A stretch of DNA of 64,000 nucleotides from Pseudomonas gingeri. GTDB taxonomy: Bacteria > Pseudomonadota > Gammaproteobacteria > Pseudomonadales > Pseudomonadaceae. The stretch spans positions 248,001-312,000 of the forward strand of contig NZ_JACAOR010000011.1 in NCBI RefSeq assembly GCF_013386115.1, written 5' to 3'. Shown in pieces: positions 1-8,938 of the stretch. The notes beneath the pieces were generated by a model, which was not told the origin of the DNA, did no database searches, and saw only the letters and a program-made list of their open reading frames with translations. How positions within the stretch are numbered: position 1 is the first letter of the stretch; each line of letters begins with the position of its first letter. The position numbers were made by a program, and so were the translations under genes.

Positions 1-2
1 AC

Positions 3-380
3 TTCGGTACGCTGAATTTCGGTACCACCGATAGCCTGTTCACCCAGACCGGCACCCAACTGGTGGCCGCCGGCGGTGGCGCGGTGTCGATCCAGTGCTC
101 GGCCGGCACCACGCCCACCGTGACCATCCAGGGCGGCCTGCACGACGGGCAGTCCACCGGTGGGACCCGGGCCCTGTACGACGGGGTGTCGCACTTCGTG
201 CCTTATGACCTCTACACCGACTCCGGGTACAACAACATTCTGGCGAGCAATGGGGTGATCAACCTCGCGGCCAGTACCGGCGCGGCCCAGACCATCAATC
301 TCTGGGGCAAGGCGGTGGGTAAACCCGGGCTGCCGGCCGGGACCTACAGCGACACCATCTCCGTGCAATTGAGCTTCTGA
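3..380 (+). CDS. Spore coat U domain pilin subunit (C-terminal part)
   Basis: The reading frame is open from the left edge and stops with TGA at 378-380, so only the last ~125 residues are present. They have the typical spore-coat-U (SCPU) pattern: a conserved Cys in 'VSIQCSAGT', a G/T/S-rich beta-sandwich sequence and the family ending 'PAGTYSDTISVQLSF'. SCPU proteins are subunits of archaic (sigma-class, Csu/CupE-type) chaperone-usher pili and assemble by donor-strand exchange outside the outer membrane. It lies 5 bp before a second SCPU gene and is followed by chaperone, usher and tip genes, matching the order of minor-subunit genes in csu/cupE operons. The signal peptide and N-terminal donor strand lie outside the window. 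Confidence 0.88.
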   Translation, partial: FGTLNFGTTDSLFTQTGTQLVAAGGGAVSIQCSAGTTPTVTIQGGLHDGQSTGGTRALYDGVSHFVPYDLYTDSGYNNILASNGVINLAASTGAAQTINLWGKAVGKPGLPAGTYSDTISVQLSF

Positions 381-385
381 GTGCG

Positions 386-886
386 ATGGCCGGCCATGGA
401 TGCGCCTTCGTGCTGCTGGCCTGCGCGAGCAGCCTGCCGTTGCCGCTGGCGGCGGTTACCAGTGCGAGTTTCCAGGTCAGTGCCAGCATTATCGCCGGTT
501 GCCTGGTGGTGGGCGGGGGCTCCAACTACGGCAACCTGAACTACGGCAGCTACTCGGCGTTGTCGACCAGTACGGTGTCGACCTCGCTGACCAGCGCAGT
601 GCAATTGCAATGCACGCCGGGGGTGACCCTGAGCATGAGTGTCGATGGTGGGCAGAACAACAACAGTGGCCGTCACCTGAAGCTCAACAGCGGCACCGCC
701 CTGGTGGCGTACCAGCTGTTCAGCGACGCCGGCCTGAGCCAGGCGCTGGGGATCAGCCAGAGCGTGAACGTGGCCTACGGCAATGCGAACAACATCAGCC
801 TGCCGATCTACGGCAGGGTGGTATTACCGGGGAATCAGCCGGCGGGAACCTACAGCGATGTGCTGCAGGTACAGCTGTCCTGGTAG
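386..886 (+). CDS. Spore coat U domain pilin subunit
   Basis: A 166-residue secreted protein. Residues 1-22 form a hydrophobic signal peptide with a likely cut near 'LAAVTSAS'. The mature part is one SCPU domain with two conserved Cys ('IIAGCLVVGG' and 'VQLQCTPGV') and the C-terminal signature 'PAGTYSDVLQVQLSW'. It is probably a minor subunit of the archaic chaperone-usher pilus encoded here (CsuB/CupE3 position, directly before the chaperone). The ATG lies 5 bp after the previous stop, which supports translation in one operon. The start has no strong Shine-Dalgarno sequence of its own, so translational coupling is likely. Which minor subunit it corresponds to cannot be settled from sequence alone. 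Confidence 0.88.
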   Translation: MAGHGCAFVLLACASSLPLPLAAVTSASFQVSASIIAGCLVVGGGSNYGNLNYGSYSALSTSTVSTSLTSAVQLQCTPGVTLSMSVDGGQNNNSGRHLKLNSGTALVAYQLFSDAGLSQALGISQSVNVAYGNANNISLPIYGRVVLPGNQPAGTYSDVLQVQLSW

Positions 887-921
887 GGGGCGGTTCAATT
901 GAAGCGACAAGGAGTTTGCGT

Positions 922-1716
922 ATGTATTCACCCTCCCGGCACTTGCGGGCCGTGCGTGACGGAGTGCTGGCCATGGTCTTGCTGGGCGCGGGCCAGGCCT
1001 GGGCGGCAAGCTCGGTATTGATCTGGCCGATCGACCCGGTCCTGGAGGCCGACCAGCAGGCCAGCGCGCTGTGGCTGGAGAATCGCGGCAATGAAACCAC
1101 CAACCTGCAGATCCGGGTCTTCGCCTGGAGCCAGAACGGGTTCGACGACCAGTACCAGAACCAGCGCGAGGTGATCGGCAGTCCGCCGGTGGCGCGCATC
1201 GAGCCGGGCCAGAAGCAGTTGGTGCGCCTGACCCGGACCCGCGACGTGCCACCGGGACGGGAGCAGGCCTACCGCATCATCATCGATGAGATCCCCTCGG
1301 CGAAATCGCCGGATACCGCCGCCTCGGAAGGCAAGACGGCGGCGGCGATCCAGTTCCAGATGCGTTACTCGGTGCCCTTGTTCACCTATGGCGCGGGGCT
1401 CTGGAGCAAGGAAGACCTGACGCGCCAGCGCGACCCGAAAAGTGCCGGGGTCCCTGACCTGAGCTGGCGCAAGGTGGCGGAGGGCGGGCGTTCCTATATC
1501 GAGATCCGCAATCGCGGCGCGGTGCATGCGCGACTGACCGATGTGGCGCTCAGGCAGGGCGGCCAGCCCCGGCCGGTGGTCGAGGGCCTGATGGGGTATG
1601 TCCTGCCGGGGGCGACCATGCGCTGGCCGGTGCCGGAACCCCTGGCCGGCGGCCAGGAACTGCTGTTGCGGGTCAATGGTGCACCACAGGTCCAGAGCGT
1701 CAAGGCGGATCAGTGA
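922..1716 (+). CDS. Periplasmic pilus chaperone (PapD-like, archaic class)
   Basis: A 264-residue periplasmic chaperone. The frame is open far upstream, but the ATG at 922 has an AAGGAG box about 8 bp before it and is followed by a signal peptide ending 'GQAWAAS', so I chose it. Domain 1 (about residues 32-150) contains the PapD-type beta strands 'ALWLENRGNETTNLQIRVFAW' in shortened form and the conserved 'PPVARIEPGQKQLVRL' segment. Domain 2 carries 'YIEIRNRGAVHARLTDV' and 'YVLPGATMRWPVP'. It would bind SCPU subunits in the periplasm, complete their fold and deliver them to the usher encoded next. It matches CsuC/CupE4 in position and length. Confidence 0.92.
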   Translation: MYSPSRHLRAVRDGVLAMVLLGAGQAWAASSVLIWPIDPVLEADQQASALWLENRGNETTNLQIRVFAWSQNGFDDQYQNQREVIGSPPVARIEPGQKQLVRLTRTRDVPPGREQAYRIIIDEIPSAKSPDTAASEGKTAAAIQFQMRYSVPLFTYGAGLWSKEDLTRQRDPKSAGVPDLSWRKVAEGGRSYIEIRNRGAVHARLTDVALRQGGQPRPVVEGLMGYVLPGATMRWPVPEPLAGGQELLLRVNGAPQVQSVKADQ

Positions 1717-1735
1717 AGAACAGGGAGTGAGCTGA

Positions 1736-4084
1736 GTGTGGGCTCGTCATATCCACTATCTGCCATGGCTGGCCATGGGCTGTTGCTGGCTGGTGTTCCT
1801 CCCGCGGGTCGGGGCCGGTGAACTGCCGCCGCCACCCACCAGCCTGGAGGCCATCCCCGATGCGCAACTGTACCTTGAGCTGCTGGTCAACCAGATGGAC
1901 ACCGGCAAGGTCATTGTCGTCGAGCAGCGGGCCGGCCAGTTGTTCCTGTCGGCCTCGGACCTGCAGGCGATCGGCATGAAACTGCCGCCGTCGGTCTCCG
2001 CCGAAGTGGCCCTCGACCAGTTGCCGGGCCTGCACAGCGAATACGACAGCCATGGCCAGCGCCTGCTGCTGACCGTACCGGCGGACTGGCTGCCGGCGCA
2101 GTTCCTCGGCAACCGCCAGGCCTATCCGCGGACCCAGGCGCTGACCAGCTTTGGCGCGATGCTCAATTATGACCTGTACCTCAATGACACCGACGACGCC
2201 GGCACCTACCTGGCGGCCTGGAACGAAGTGCGGGTGTTCGACACCTGGGGCACCCTGTCCAACACCGGGCAGTACCGCCGCAGTTTCGGCGCGAATACGG
2301 GCGGCGGGCTGGACAACGGTTATCTGCGCTACGACACCACCTGGCGTTATTCCGACGATGAGCGCCTGCTGACCTACGAGGCCGGCGACGTGGTCAGCGG
2401 CGCCTTGCCCTGGAGCAACTCGGTGCGCCTGGGCGGTGTGCAACTGTCCCGGGATTTCGGTGTGCGCCCCGACCTGGTGACCTATCCGCTGCCGCAGTTC
2501 GCCGGTGAAGCGGCGGTGCCGTCCTCGGTGGATCTGTTCATCAACGGCTTCAAGTCGTCCAGCGACAATGTGCAGCCCGGTCCCTACACCCTGACCAATA
2601 TCCCCTTCATCAACGGTGCGGGCGAGGCGGTGGTGGTGACCACCGATGCCCTCGGGCGACAGGTGTCCACCACCGTGCCGTTCTATGTCACCAGCACCTT
2701 GCTGCAAAAGGGCCTGGCGGATTTCTCGGTGGCCGCCGGTAACCTGCGCCGCGATTATGCGCAGCGGGATTTCGGCTATGGTCCGGGCGTGACCTCCGGC
2801 AGCCTGCGCTATGGCCTGAGCGACAGCTTCACCCTGGAAAGCCACGCCGAGGCGTCCAGCGACCTGGCCCTGGGCGGTGTCGGCGGCAACCTGCGCCTGG
2901 GCAACTTCGGCGTGCTCAACAGCGCTTTCAGCCAGAGCCGTTTCGACGGTCGCCAGGGCCAGCAGGTCAGCCTCGGCTACCAGTACAGCAGCCAGCGCTA
3001 CAGCCTGTCCTACCAGCGACTGGAGCGTCACGATCAATACGCCGACCTGACGGTCATCGACACGCCGTCGATCAGCCTGAGCAAACGCAGCGAGCAGGTC
3101 ACGGCCAGCCTCAACCTTGACAGCTGGGGCAGCCTGGGCGCCGGTTATTTCGATATCCGTGCCGCCGACGACTCTCGCACCCGCCTGCTCAACCTGACCT
3201 GGAACCGTCCGCTGTGGGGCAACAGCAGTTTCTACCTGTCGGCCAACCGTGAAATCGGCGACAGCAACTGGGCGGTGCAGGCCCAGGTCGTGATTCCCTT
3301 CGACCTCAACGGCAGCCTGAGCATGAGTGTCGAGCGTGACAAGAGCGGCGCGAGCCTCGAGCGGGTCAATTACAGTCGCGCCGTACCCAGCCAGGGCGGT
3401 GTGGGCTACAACCTCGGCTATGGTCATGGTCGGGGCCCGGATTACCGCCAGGCCGACCTGACCTGGCGCCTGCAGTCGGTGCAGTTGCAGGCCGGCGTCT
3501 ACGGCAGCAGCGAGGCCGAGACCCGCTGGGCCGATGCCAGCGGTTCGCTGGTGTGGATGGACAAGCAGGTCTTCGCCGCCAACCGCATCAACGACGCATT
3601 CGTGGTGGTCAGCACCGACGGTTACCCGAAGGTGCCGGTGCGCTACGAAAACCAGCTGGTGGGCGAGACCGACAAGTCCGGGCGGCTGCTGGTGCCCTGG
3701 AGCAGCGGCTACTATCGCGGCAAATACGAAATCGATCCGCTGAACCTGCCGGCCAACGTCCAGAGCCCGACGGTCGAGCAGCGCGTTGCGGTCCGTCGCG
3801 GCAGCGGCTACCTGCTGAAATTCCCGTTGAGCCGGATCGTTGCCGCCAGCGTCGAACTGGTGGATAGCCACAACCAGCCGTTGCCCCTGGGGGCCAACGT
3901 CATCCATGAGCAGACCGGGGCGGCGGCCGTGGTGGGCTGGGATGGCCTGGTCTACCTGGAAAACCTGGCGAAGCAGAACAGCCTCAAGGTGACCCTGGCC
4001 GATGGCGGCACCTGCCGGGTGCAGTTCGCCATGCAGGAGTCTGCCGAGCAGGTGCCTCTGGTCGGCCCGCTGGTCTGTCGATAG
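1736..4084 (+). CDS. Outer membrane fimbrial usher (archaic class)
   Basis: A 782-residue outer-membrane usher that secretes and polymerises the SCPU subunits. The start is GTG at 1736, with an AGGGAG box about 9 bp upstream, 19 bp after the chaperone stop. A signal peptide ends near 'GVGAGELPPPP'-like sequence (residues ~20-30). The N-terminal periplasmic domain ('YLELLVNQMDTGKVIVVEQ') precedes a long beta-barrel of alternating aromatic residues, a plug-type insert near 'SSVDLFINGFKSSSDNVQPG', and C-terminal domains with 'DGYPKVPVRYENQLVGETDKSGRL' in part. The length is normal for archaic ushers (CsuD/CupE5), which are shorter than classical FimD/PapC. It is encoded between the chaperone and the tip subunit. 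Confidence 0.93.
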   Translation: MWARHIHYLPWLAMGCCWLVFLPRVGAGELPPPPTSLEAIPDAQLYLELLVNQMDTGKVIVVEQRAGQLFLSASDLQAIGMKLPPSVSAEVALDQLPGLHSEYDSHGQRLLLTVPADWLPAQFLGNRQAYPRTQALTSFGAMLNYDLYLNDTDDAGTYLAAWNEVRVFDTWGTLSNTGQYRRSFGANTGGGLDNGYLRYDTTWRYSDDERLLTYEAGDVVSGALPWSNSVRLGGVQLSRDFGVRPDLVTYPLPQFAGEAAVPSSVDLFINGFKSSSDNVQPGPYTLTNIPFINGAGEAVVVTTDALGRQVSTTVPFYVTSTLLQKGLADFSVAAGNLRRDYAQRDFGYGPGVTSGSLRYGLSDSFTLESHAEASSDLALGGVGGNLRLGNFGVLNSAFSQSRFDGRQGQQVSLGYQYSSQRYSLSYQRLERHDQYADLTVIDTPSISLSKRSEQVTASLNLDSWGSLGAGYFDIRAADDSRTRLLNLTWNRPLWGNSSFYLSANREIGDSNWAVQAQVVIPFDLNGSLSMSVERDKSGASLERVNYSRAVPSQGGVGYNLGYGHGRGPDYRQADLTWRLQSVQLQAGVYGSSEAETRWADASGSLVWMDKQVFAANRINDAFVVVSTDGYPKVPVRYENQLVGETDKSGRLLVPWSSGYYRGKYEIDPLNLPANVQSPTVEQRVAVRRGSGYLLKFPLSRIVAASVELVDSHNQPLPLGANVIHEQTGAAAVVGWDGLVYLENLAKQNSLKVTLADGGTCRVQFAMQESAEQVPLVGPLVCR

Positions 4085-4100
4085 ACACAGGAGGTGTCGA

Positions 4101-5072
4101 ATGAAGGTGCGTAGTCTGGTCTCGGTTCTGCTGTTGAGCGGGTTGGCGTCCCAGGCCCAGGCGTTGTGTTCGGTGGTTGCCACGACAGCGGCGGGTTTCG
4201 GTCCGGTGAGTTCGATCCTGACACGGACCACGGTGCAATCGACGTCGACCACCAATGCCGGGCTGAGGTGTACCGGTTCGCTGCTGACCCTGCTGACCAC
4301 CAACGATCACTTCTATGCCACCATCAGTTCCAGCACTGCTGGCATGGTCGGTCCCACCGGCGATGTCATCAGCTACAACATCTACGCCAGCAACAATACC
4401 GGCGCGGCCTACCTGATCACCCGGAACACGCCCTATGATTTTGCCCGCAATGGCATCATCGACCTGCTGGGTCTGCTCGGCGGCTCGACGCCCAAGACCG
4501 TGCCGATCTACTTCGGGACAATAATCGGCAGCAACGTCGCGGCGGGGATCTACACCGAGACCCTGAGCATCTACTGGGATTGGAATTATTGTGCCGGCAT
4601 CGGTGCGCTGGGTATCTGCCTGGGGCGTGACGTCAGCACCGGCACGGCCAGCCTGACCGTGAACATGACCGTCAGCAACGACTGCACGGTGAGCGCGCCG
4701 AATATCAGTTTTGGTGGCGCCCCGGTGATCAGCGCCTTCGGGACGATCAACCAGACCATCAATGTGTCGTGCACCAAGGGCAGTCCCTACACGGTCGGCC
4801 TGGACCCCGGCCAGAACGCCAGCGGCGGCCGGCGGCGGATGGTCTCGGGGGGCAACTTCCTGTCCTACGACATCTTCAAGAGTGCCGGCACCACGGTCTG
4901 GGGCAGCGTCGGGCCGGCCCGTCGCTCGAGCAGCGACGCCGAGGTCAGTCCGGGCAACGGCCTGGGCCTGGGCAGCCAGGTGTTCAACTACAACGCCAAG
5001 GTCTACCCCGACCAGAACACGCCGCCGGCCGGCACCTACACCGACAACGTGATTCTCGACGTGGGGTTCTGA
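4101..5072 (+). CDS. Two-domain spore coat U protein, likely pilus tip adhesin
   Basis: A 323-residue secreted protein with two tandem SCPU domains, the layout of CsuE/CupE6 tip adhesins. The ATG at 4101 follows a strong GGAGG box (4090-4094) and sits 16 bp after the usher stop; the frame is open further upstream only inside usher sequence. The signal peptide ends near 'LASQAQA'. Domain 1 spans about residues 22-185 with several hydrophobic loop residues, typical of the tip finger loops. Domain 2 (about 195-323) begins 'NMTVSNDCTVSAPNISFGG' and ends 'PAGTYTDNVILDVGF'. By analogy with CsuE it would bind abiotic hydrophobic surfaces. It is the last gene of the pilus operon; the next gene is convergent. 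Confidence 0.88.
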   Translation: MKVRSLVSVLLLSGLASQAQALCSVVATTAAGFGPVSSILTRTTVQSTSTTNAGLRCTGSLLTLLTTNDHFYATISSSTAGMVGPTGDVISYNIYASNNTGAAYLITRNTPYDFARNGIIDLLGLLGGSTPKTVPIYFGTIIGSNVAAGIYTETLSIYWDWNYCAGIGALGICLGRDVSTGTASLTVNMTVSNDCTVSAPNISFGGAPVISAFGTINQTINVSCTKGSPYTVGLDPGQNASGGRRRMVSGGNFLSYDIFKSAGTTVWGSVGPARRSSSDAEVSPGNGLGLGSQVFNYNAKVYPDQNTPPAGTYTDNVILDVGF

Positions 5073-5090
5073 CGGGCCCGGTCGCGCAGG

Positions 5091-6143
5091 CTAGCGCTCG
5101 ATGCTGCGGTTCCAGCGGGCGTTCCATTCCGGGCGCAGCAGGTTGACCTGGTCCCAGTCGATGGCCACCGCGGTATCCAGGTATTTTTTCATGGCCTCGA
5201 CCTGGCCGCGGGTACGGTCGGTGGTCGGCGTGTTGGGGTTGGACGGAATCTGGTCGCCATCCTCCAGCGCCGCCGCCTGGGCTTCGGGCGTCAACAGGAA
5301 CTCGGCGAGTTTCTGCGCCAGTTCGGGCTGGGTGTTGTTGGCAATCGCGCACTCGGCCACGTTCAGCACCACCGCGCCCTCCTTGGGCTGGGCGTATTCC
5401 ACCGGGATCCCCTTGAGCTTGAGCGCGGTGACCTGGGTCGGGGTCAGCGGGAACAGCGCTGCCTCGTCGGTCTGGACCATCTCCGAGAGCTTGGCCGAAC
5501 TCGGGATGTACTCCAGCACGTTACGCCCGACACTGTTCGGCCAGGCCTTGAAGCCCGGGTCGACATTGGTTTCGCTGCCGCCCTGCAGCCGGTTGAACAT
5601 CAGGAACCCGTGCAGGCCGAAGGTCGAGGACGACATCGACTGGAACACCAGCTTGTCCTTGTACTTGCTGTCCGCCATGTCCATCCACGAGGTCGGCGCG
5701 GCCCAGCCTTTTTCCTTGAACAGGCGTGTGTTGTAGGCAAGTCCGGTCACGCCCAGGCTGACCGCCACCGCTTCGTCCTTGATCCGTCCCTTGGCCGGGA
5801 TCTGCGCCAGGGTCGGGTTGTCGGCGAGCTTGCTGCACAGGCCCATGGAGATCGCCCGGTACATGATCCCGTCATCGAGGAAGATCACGTGCATCTGCGG
5901 GTTGTCCTTGCTTGCCTGGACCTTGGCCAGGATGTCCGCGGAAGTGCCGGGGACGATGACCACCTTGACGTTGTTGGCCTTTTCGAAGGGCGGCAGCACC
6001 TTGTCGCTGTACAGGCGTTCCATGGTCCCGCCGTTCATGCCCAGGTACAGCGTGGGCTCGGCCCGGGCCGGCGCGGCGAGCAGCAGGGCAGTGAGAGGCA
6101 GGCAGGACAAACCGATCAGGGCATTGCGTGGGGCATTCTTCAT
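5091..6143 (-). CDS. ABC transporter substrate-binding protein (polyamine/Fe-type, family 1)
   Basis: A 350-residue periplasmic binding protein with signal peptide cut near 'APARAEPTLYLG'. The body resembles PotD/PotF/AfuA-like binding proteins ('GGTMERLYSDKVLPPFEKANNVKVVIVPG', 'LGVTGLAYNTRLFKEKGWAAPTSW', 'ALFPLTPTQVTALKLKGIPVEYAQPKEG'). It is the last gene of a seven-gene minus-strand operon that encodes the matching ATPase and two permeases upstream, separated by the three oxidase genes; the gap to the oxidase is 33 bp. The substrate is therefore probably the same amine or opine-like compound oxidised by the flavoenzyme. The exact ligand cannot be read from the sequence. Confidence 0.85.
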   Translation of the reverse strand: MKNAPRNALIGLSCLPLTALLLAAPARAEPTLYLGMNGGTMERLYSDKVLPPFEKANNVKVVIVPGTSADILAKVQASKDNPQMHVIFLDDGIMYRAISMGLCSKLADNPTLAQIPAKGRIKDEAVAVSLGVTGLAYNTRLFKEKGWAAPTSWMDMADSKYKDKLVFQSMSSSTFGLHGFLMFNRLQGGSETNVDPGFKAWPNSVGRNVLEYIPSSAKLSEMVQTDEAALFPLTPTQVTALKLKGIPVEYAQPKEGAVVLNVAECAIANNTQPELAQKLAEFLLTPEAQAAALEDGDQIPSNPNTPTTDRTRGQVEAMKKYLDTAVAIDWDQVNLLRPEWNARWNRSIER

Positions 6144-6176
6144 GGCGCGATCTTCCTCTGGGTTCTGACGGCCCGC

Positions 6177-7292
6177 TCAGACGGCGGGAGTGGCGTGGAA
6201 ACGGGTAATGGAAAACGCCTCGATCGGCGTCGACGAGCGGCCCTGGCACACCAGCTCGGCGAGGACTTCGCCCACCGCCGGGCCGATCTGGAAACCAGCC
6301 CCGGCAAAGCCGAAGGCGTGCAGCAGGCCGGGTTGGGTTGCGCTCGGGCCGATCACCGGCTGGCGGTCGGGCAGGTAACCTTCGGTGCCGCTCCAGGTGC
6401 GAATCGCCTGGGCACCTTCGAGAAACGGATAGAGTTCGACGGCCTGGCGCAGAATCTCCAGTACGGCGGTCTGCCCCGGGCGGGCCCGGGCATCATCAAG
6501 GGCAAAACCCTGGCCGCCGCCCAGCACGCAGTTGCCGCGAGCGACCTGGCGCGCATAGATGCCGCCGCCCTCGACACCGGTGCTGGCGTCCATCACCAGC
6601 GGCAACGGTTCGGTCACCAGCATCGCCGGGTGACCGGAGTGCAGGGGCACGGCTTCACCGAATTGCGCGGCGAGACTGCCGGCCCAGGCGCCGGCGCAAT
6701 TGAGCAGCCAGGCGGCACGGATCTCGTGGCCGTTGCGCGTGCGCAGGCGAAAGTGCCGGCCATCATGCTCGACCTGGCTGACCTCGCTCTGTTCCAGTAC
6801 GTTTGCCCCGAGCTGGCGGGCCGCACGGGCAAACGCCGGGGACACCAGTCGCGGGTTGGCGTGACCGTCATCGGGGCAGAACGACGCACCCTCGGCGATC
6901 TGCCCGACCCAGGGGAAACGCCGGTGCAACTGTGCGCGATCGAGTATCTGCAGGTCGAGGCCGAAGCCCTGGCTGCTGTCGGCGTAGGCCTGCAGGGCGG
7001 CCAGGTCGTCGAGGCTGCGGGCCAGCTTGAGATGCCCGGAACGCTGGTATTCGCCGTCGATGCCGAGCAGTTCCGGCAGGCGGCTCCAGATCCCGTGGGC
7101 ACGTTGCGACAGCGGCAACTGCGACAGCGGCCGGCCCTGGCGACGGACGCCACCGTAGTTGACACCGCTGGAATGGGAACCGCAGAAATCCCGCTCCAGC
7201 AGCACCACGCCGCGGCCCTGGCGGCTCAGGGCCAGGGCCGCCGATGCGCCGACGATGCCGCCGCCGAGAATCGCTACTTCGACGTCGATCAT
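6177..7292 (-). CDS. FAD-dependent oxidoreductase, HcnC/OoxB-like beta subunit
   Basis: A 371-residue D-amino-acid-oxidase-fold (DAO) flavoprotein. It begins MIDVEVAILGGGIVGAS, the Rossmann GxGxxG with glycine-rich dinucleotide loop. The ATG at 7292 overlaps the preceding gene's stop (ATGA), so I rejected the longer open frame. Further DAO features are 'LLNCAGAWAGSLAAQFG' (about residues 190-205), 'VLGGGQGFALDD' and the C-terminal FAD-binding 'LLHAFGFAGAGFQIGPAVG'. With the next two genes upstream it forms a heterotrimer of the hydrogen cyanide synthase / opine oxidase / D-hydroxyproline dehydrogenase type, in which this subunit carries the substrate amine site. Linkage to an importer argues for catabolism of an imported amine rather than cyanogenesis from glycine. 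Confidence 0.85.
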   Translation of the reverse strand: MIDVEVAILGGGIVGASAALALSRQGRGVVLLERDFCGSHSSGVNYGGVRRQGRPLSQLPLSQRAHGIWSRLPELLGIDGEYQRSGHLKLARSLDDLAALQAYADSSQGFGLDLQILDRAQLHRRFPWVGQIAEGASFCPDDGHANPRLVSPAFARAARQLGANVLEQSEVSQVEHDGRHFRLRTRNGHEIRAAWLLNCAGAWAGSLAAQFGEAVPLHSGHPAMLVTEPLPLVMDASTGVEGGGIYARQVARGNCVLGGGQGFALDDARARPGQTAVLEILRQAVELYPFLEGAQAIRTWSGTEGYLPDRQPVIGPSATQPGLLHAFGFAGAGFQIGPAVGEVLAELVCQGRSSTPIEAFSITRFHATPAV

Positions 7293-8644
7293 GGCGCGAT
7301 CTCCACGCCGAACGGCAATGGCTTGATCGGCGCCTGGGCACGCAGGCGGCCGATGGTGTCGAGGGCCAGGCCGCTTTCGCTGGCGATGATTTCCGCCGCC
7401 GCCGCGCCGCAGATCCGCCCCTGGCAGCGGCCCATGCCGACCCGGCAATGGGCCTTGACCCGATTGATCTCCCAGTGGCCCTCGCGGACCACCGCCCGGA
7501 CGTCGGCGACCCGCACCTCCTCGCAACGACAGAGCATCAGTTCGTCCGGGGCGTCCTGTGCCCATTGCGAGGGAAACGGGAAGGCGCTTTCCAGGCCCTG
7601 GCGAAAACCCTCGATGCGGGCCAGGCGTTGTTCCAGGCGGCTGCCGCGTGCCGGGTCGACGCTGTGCCCCAGGTCTTCCAGCAGCGCTAGGGCCGCACGT
7701 TCACCGGCCATTTCCGCCGCGTCGGCGCCCATGATGCCGGCGCCATCGCCCGCCAGGTAAATCCCGGTCACGCTGCTGCGACCGGCGCGATCGCGGTCCG
7801 GCAGCCAACTGCGGTTCAACGGGTTCCAGCTGAAATGGCAACCCAGCAGGTCCGCCAGTTGGGTCTCGCTGCGCAGGCCATGGGCGAAGGCCACGGCATC
7901 GCACTCGAGCGACTGCAGGCGACCGGCCTGGCGCCAGTGCAGCGCACGGACACGTTGCTCGCCTTCGATCTGTTCCAGTTGCACGCCCTGGTGCACGGGG
8001 ATGCCATGCGCGCTCAACCAGCCCCGGTAGTACAGGCCCTTGGCGAGGGTCAGCGGCTGCCCGAGCAATCGCGGCAGGGCCTTGCACTGTGCGGCGAAGG
8101 GCGAGCTGTCGAGGACCGCGACGACCCTGGCCCCGGCCTTGGCATACTGATAGGCCACCAGGTAGAGCAGGGGACCGCTGCCGGCGAACACCACCTGCTG
8201 GCCGATGGCGCACCCCTGGTATTTCAGGGCGATCTGCGCCGCGCCGAGGCTGAACACTCCCGGCAGGGTCCAGCCGGACACCGGCAGCACGCGGTCGGTG
8301 GCCCCGGTGGCAACGATCACGGCAGCGTAGTCGAGGCGTCCGGCCCGACCTTGTTGCAGGGTATCGAGGGCGTTGTCCTCGGCGTTCCACACCAGCGTAT
8401 CGGGACGGTAGTCGAGTTGCCCGCGCAGGTTATCGAGGCTCTGGTGAATCGCGTCGGCCTTGCGGGCTTCGAAACCATACAGTTGTTGCGACGAGCGACG
8501 GAAGTTCTCCGGCTGGCGCCGATAGATCTGGCCGCCACCGCGGGCGGACTCATCCAGCAATACCGGGCGCAGGCCATGCTCGACCAGGGTCTGGGCGGCA
8601 CGAATCCCGGCCGGTCCGGCACCGACGATCACCACAGCGCTCAT
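7289..8644 (-). CDS. NAD(P)/FAD-dependent oxidoreductase with BFD-type [2Fe-2S] domain, HcnB/OoxA-like
   Basis: A 451-residue flavoprotein. The N-terminus 'VVIVGAGPAGIRAAQTLVEHG' is an FAD-binding Rossmann motif, and a second dinucleotide motif is 'QVVFAGSGPLLYLVAYQ' near residue 150. The C-terminal part (about residues 375-425) has a BFD-like cluster-binding domain with Cys in 'LMLCRCEE' and 'HCRVGMGRCQGRICG'. This is the layout of HcnB, OoxA and the large alpha subunit of D-hydroxyproline dehydrogenase. It overlaps both neighbours by 4 bp (ATGA), indicating tight translational coupling and a fixed stoichiometry with the small ferredoxin-like subunit upstream and the DAO subunit downstream. 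Confidence 0.87.
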   Translation of the reverse strand: MSAVVIVGAGPAGIRAAQTLVEHGLRPVLLDESARGGGQIYRRQPENFRRSSQQLYGFEARKADAIHQSLDNLRGQLDYRPDTLVWNAEDNALDTLQQGRAGRLDYAAVIVATGATDRVLPVSGWTLPGVFSLGAAQIALKYQGCAIGQQVVFAGSGPLLYLVAYQYAKAGARVVAVLDSSPFAAQCKALPRLLGQPLTLAKGLYYRGWLSAHGIPVHQGVQLEQIEGEQRVRALHWRQAGRLQSLECDAVAFAHGLRSETQLADLLGCHFSWNPLNRSWLPDRDRAGRSSVTGIYLAGDGAGIMGADAAEMAGERAALALLEDLGHSVDPARGSRLEQRLARIEGFRQGLESAFPFPSQWAQDAPDELMLCRCEEVRVADVRAVVREGHWEINRVKAHCRVGMGRCQGRICGAAAAEIIASESGLALDTIGRLRAQAPIKPLPFGVEIAP

Positions 8645-8931
8645 GAGCGTACGCCTCCTTCACGACTGACCTGTTGCCCGGCTTCGAGCAGGGTCGAACA
8701 GGCCCGCACCCGACGCCCGTCGGCCAGTCGAACCCAGCAGTCCTGGCAGGCGCCCATCAGGCAGAAGCCTGCGCGGGGCTCGCCGCTGAAGTCGCTGTGG
8801 CGCAGGTATTCACCACGGGTGAGCAGCGCGGTCAGCAGGGTATCGCCCAGCAGGCCGCTGGCCGGCTCGCCGTCGAGGGTGAAGTCCAGGGCCGGGCGGT
8901 CGCCTTCGGCCAGTCGTTTCAGCAGCGCCAT
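8641..8931 (-). CDS. (2Fe-2S)-binding subunit, HcnA/OoxA-gamma-like
   Basis: A 96-residue ferredoxin-like subunit. The Cys pattern 'CLMGACQDCWVRLADGRRVRAC' in outline (C-x4-C-x2-C-x12-C, about residues 57-80) is that of plant-type [2Fe-2S] proteins and matches HcnA and the gamma subunit of D-hydroxyproline dehydrogenase. It would carry electrons between the two flavoprotein subunits encoded immediately downstream. The ATG at 8931 lies 7 bp after the stop of the second permease, and the gene ends in a 4-bp overlap with the next. The gene order A-B-C is the same as in hcnABC, but the transporter context differs from the cyanide operon. Confidence 0.86.
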   Translation of the reverse strand: MALLKRLAEGDRPALDFTLDGEPASGLLGDTLLTALLTRGEYLRHSDFSGEPRAGFCLMGACQDCWVRLADGRRVRACSTLLEAGQQVSREGGVRS

Positions 8932-8938
8932 ATCGCCC

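Noticed and set aside
1700-4303. 867-codon open frame on the minus strand under the usher gene
   Set aside because: It is antisense to a clear usher, is composed of low-complexity His/Gln/Ala/Val-rich sequence and has no ribosome site; it is a GC-bias shadow.
6177-8931. True hydrogen cyanide synthase (hcnABC)
   Set aside because: Subunit types and order match, but the genes are embedded with a complete ABC importer and an IclR regulator, which is not the hcn context; an opine or amine oxidase is more likely.
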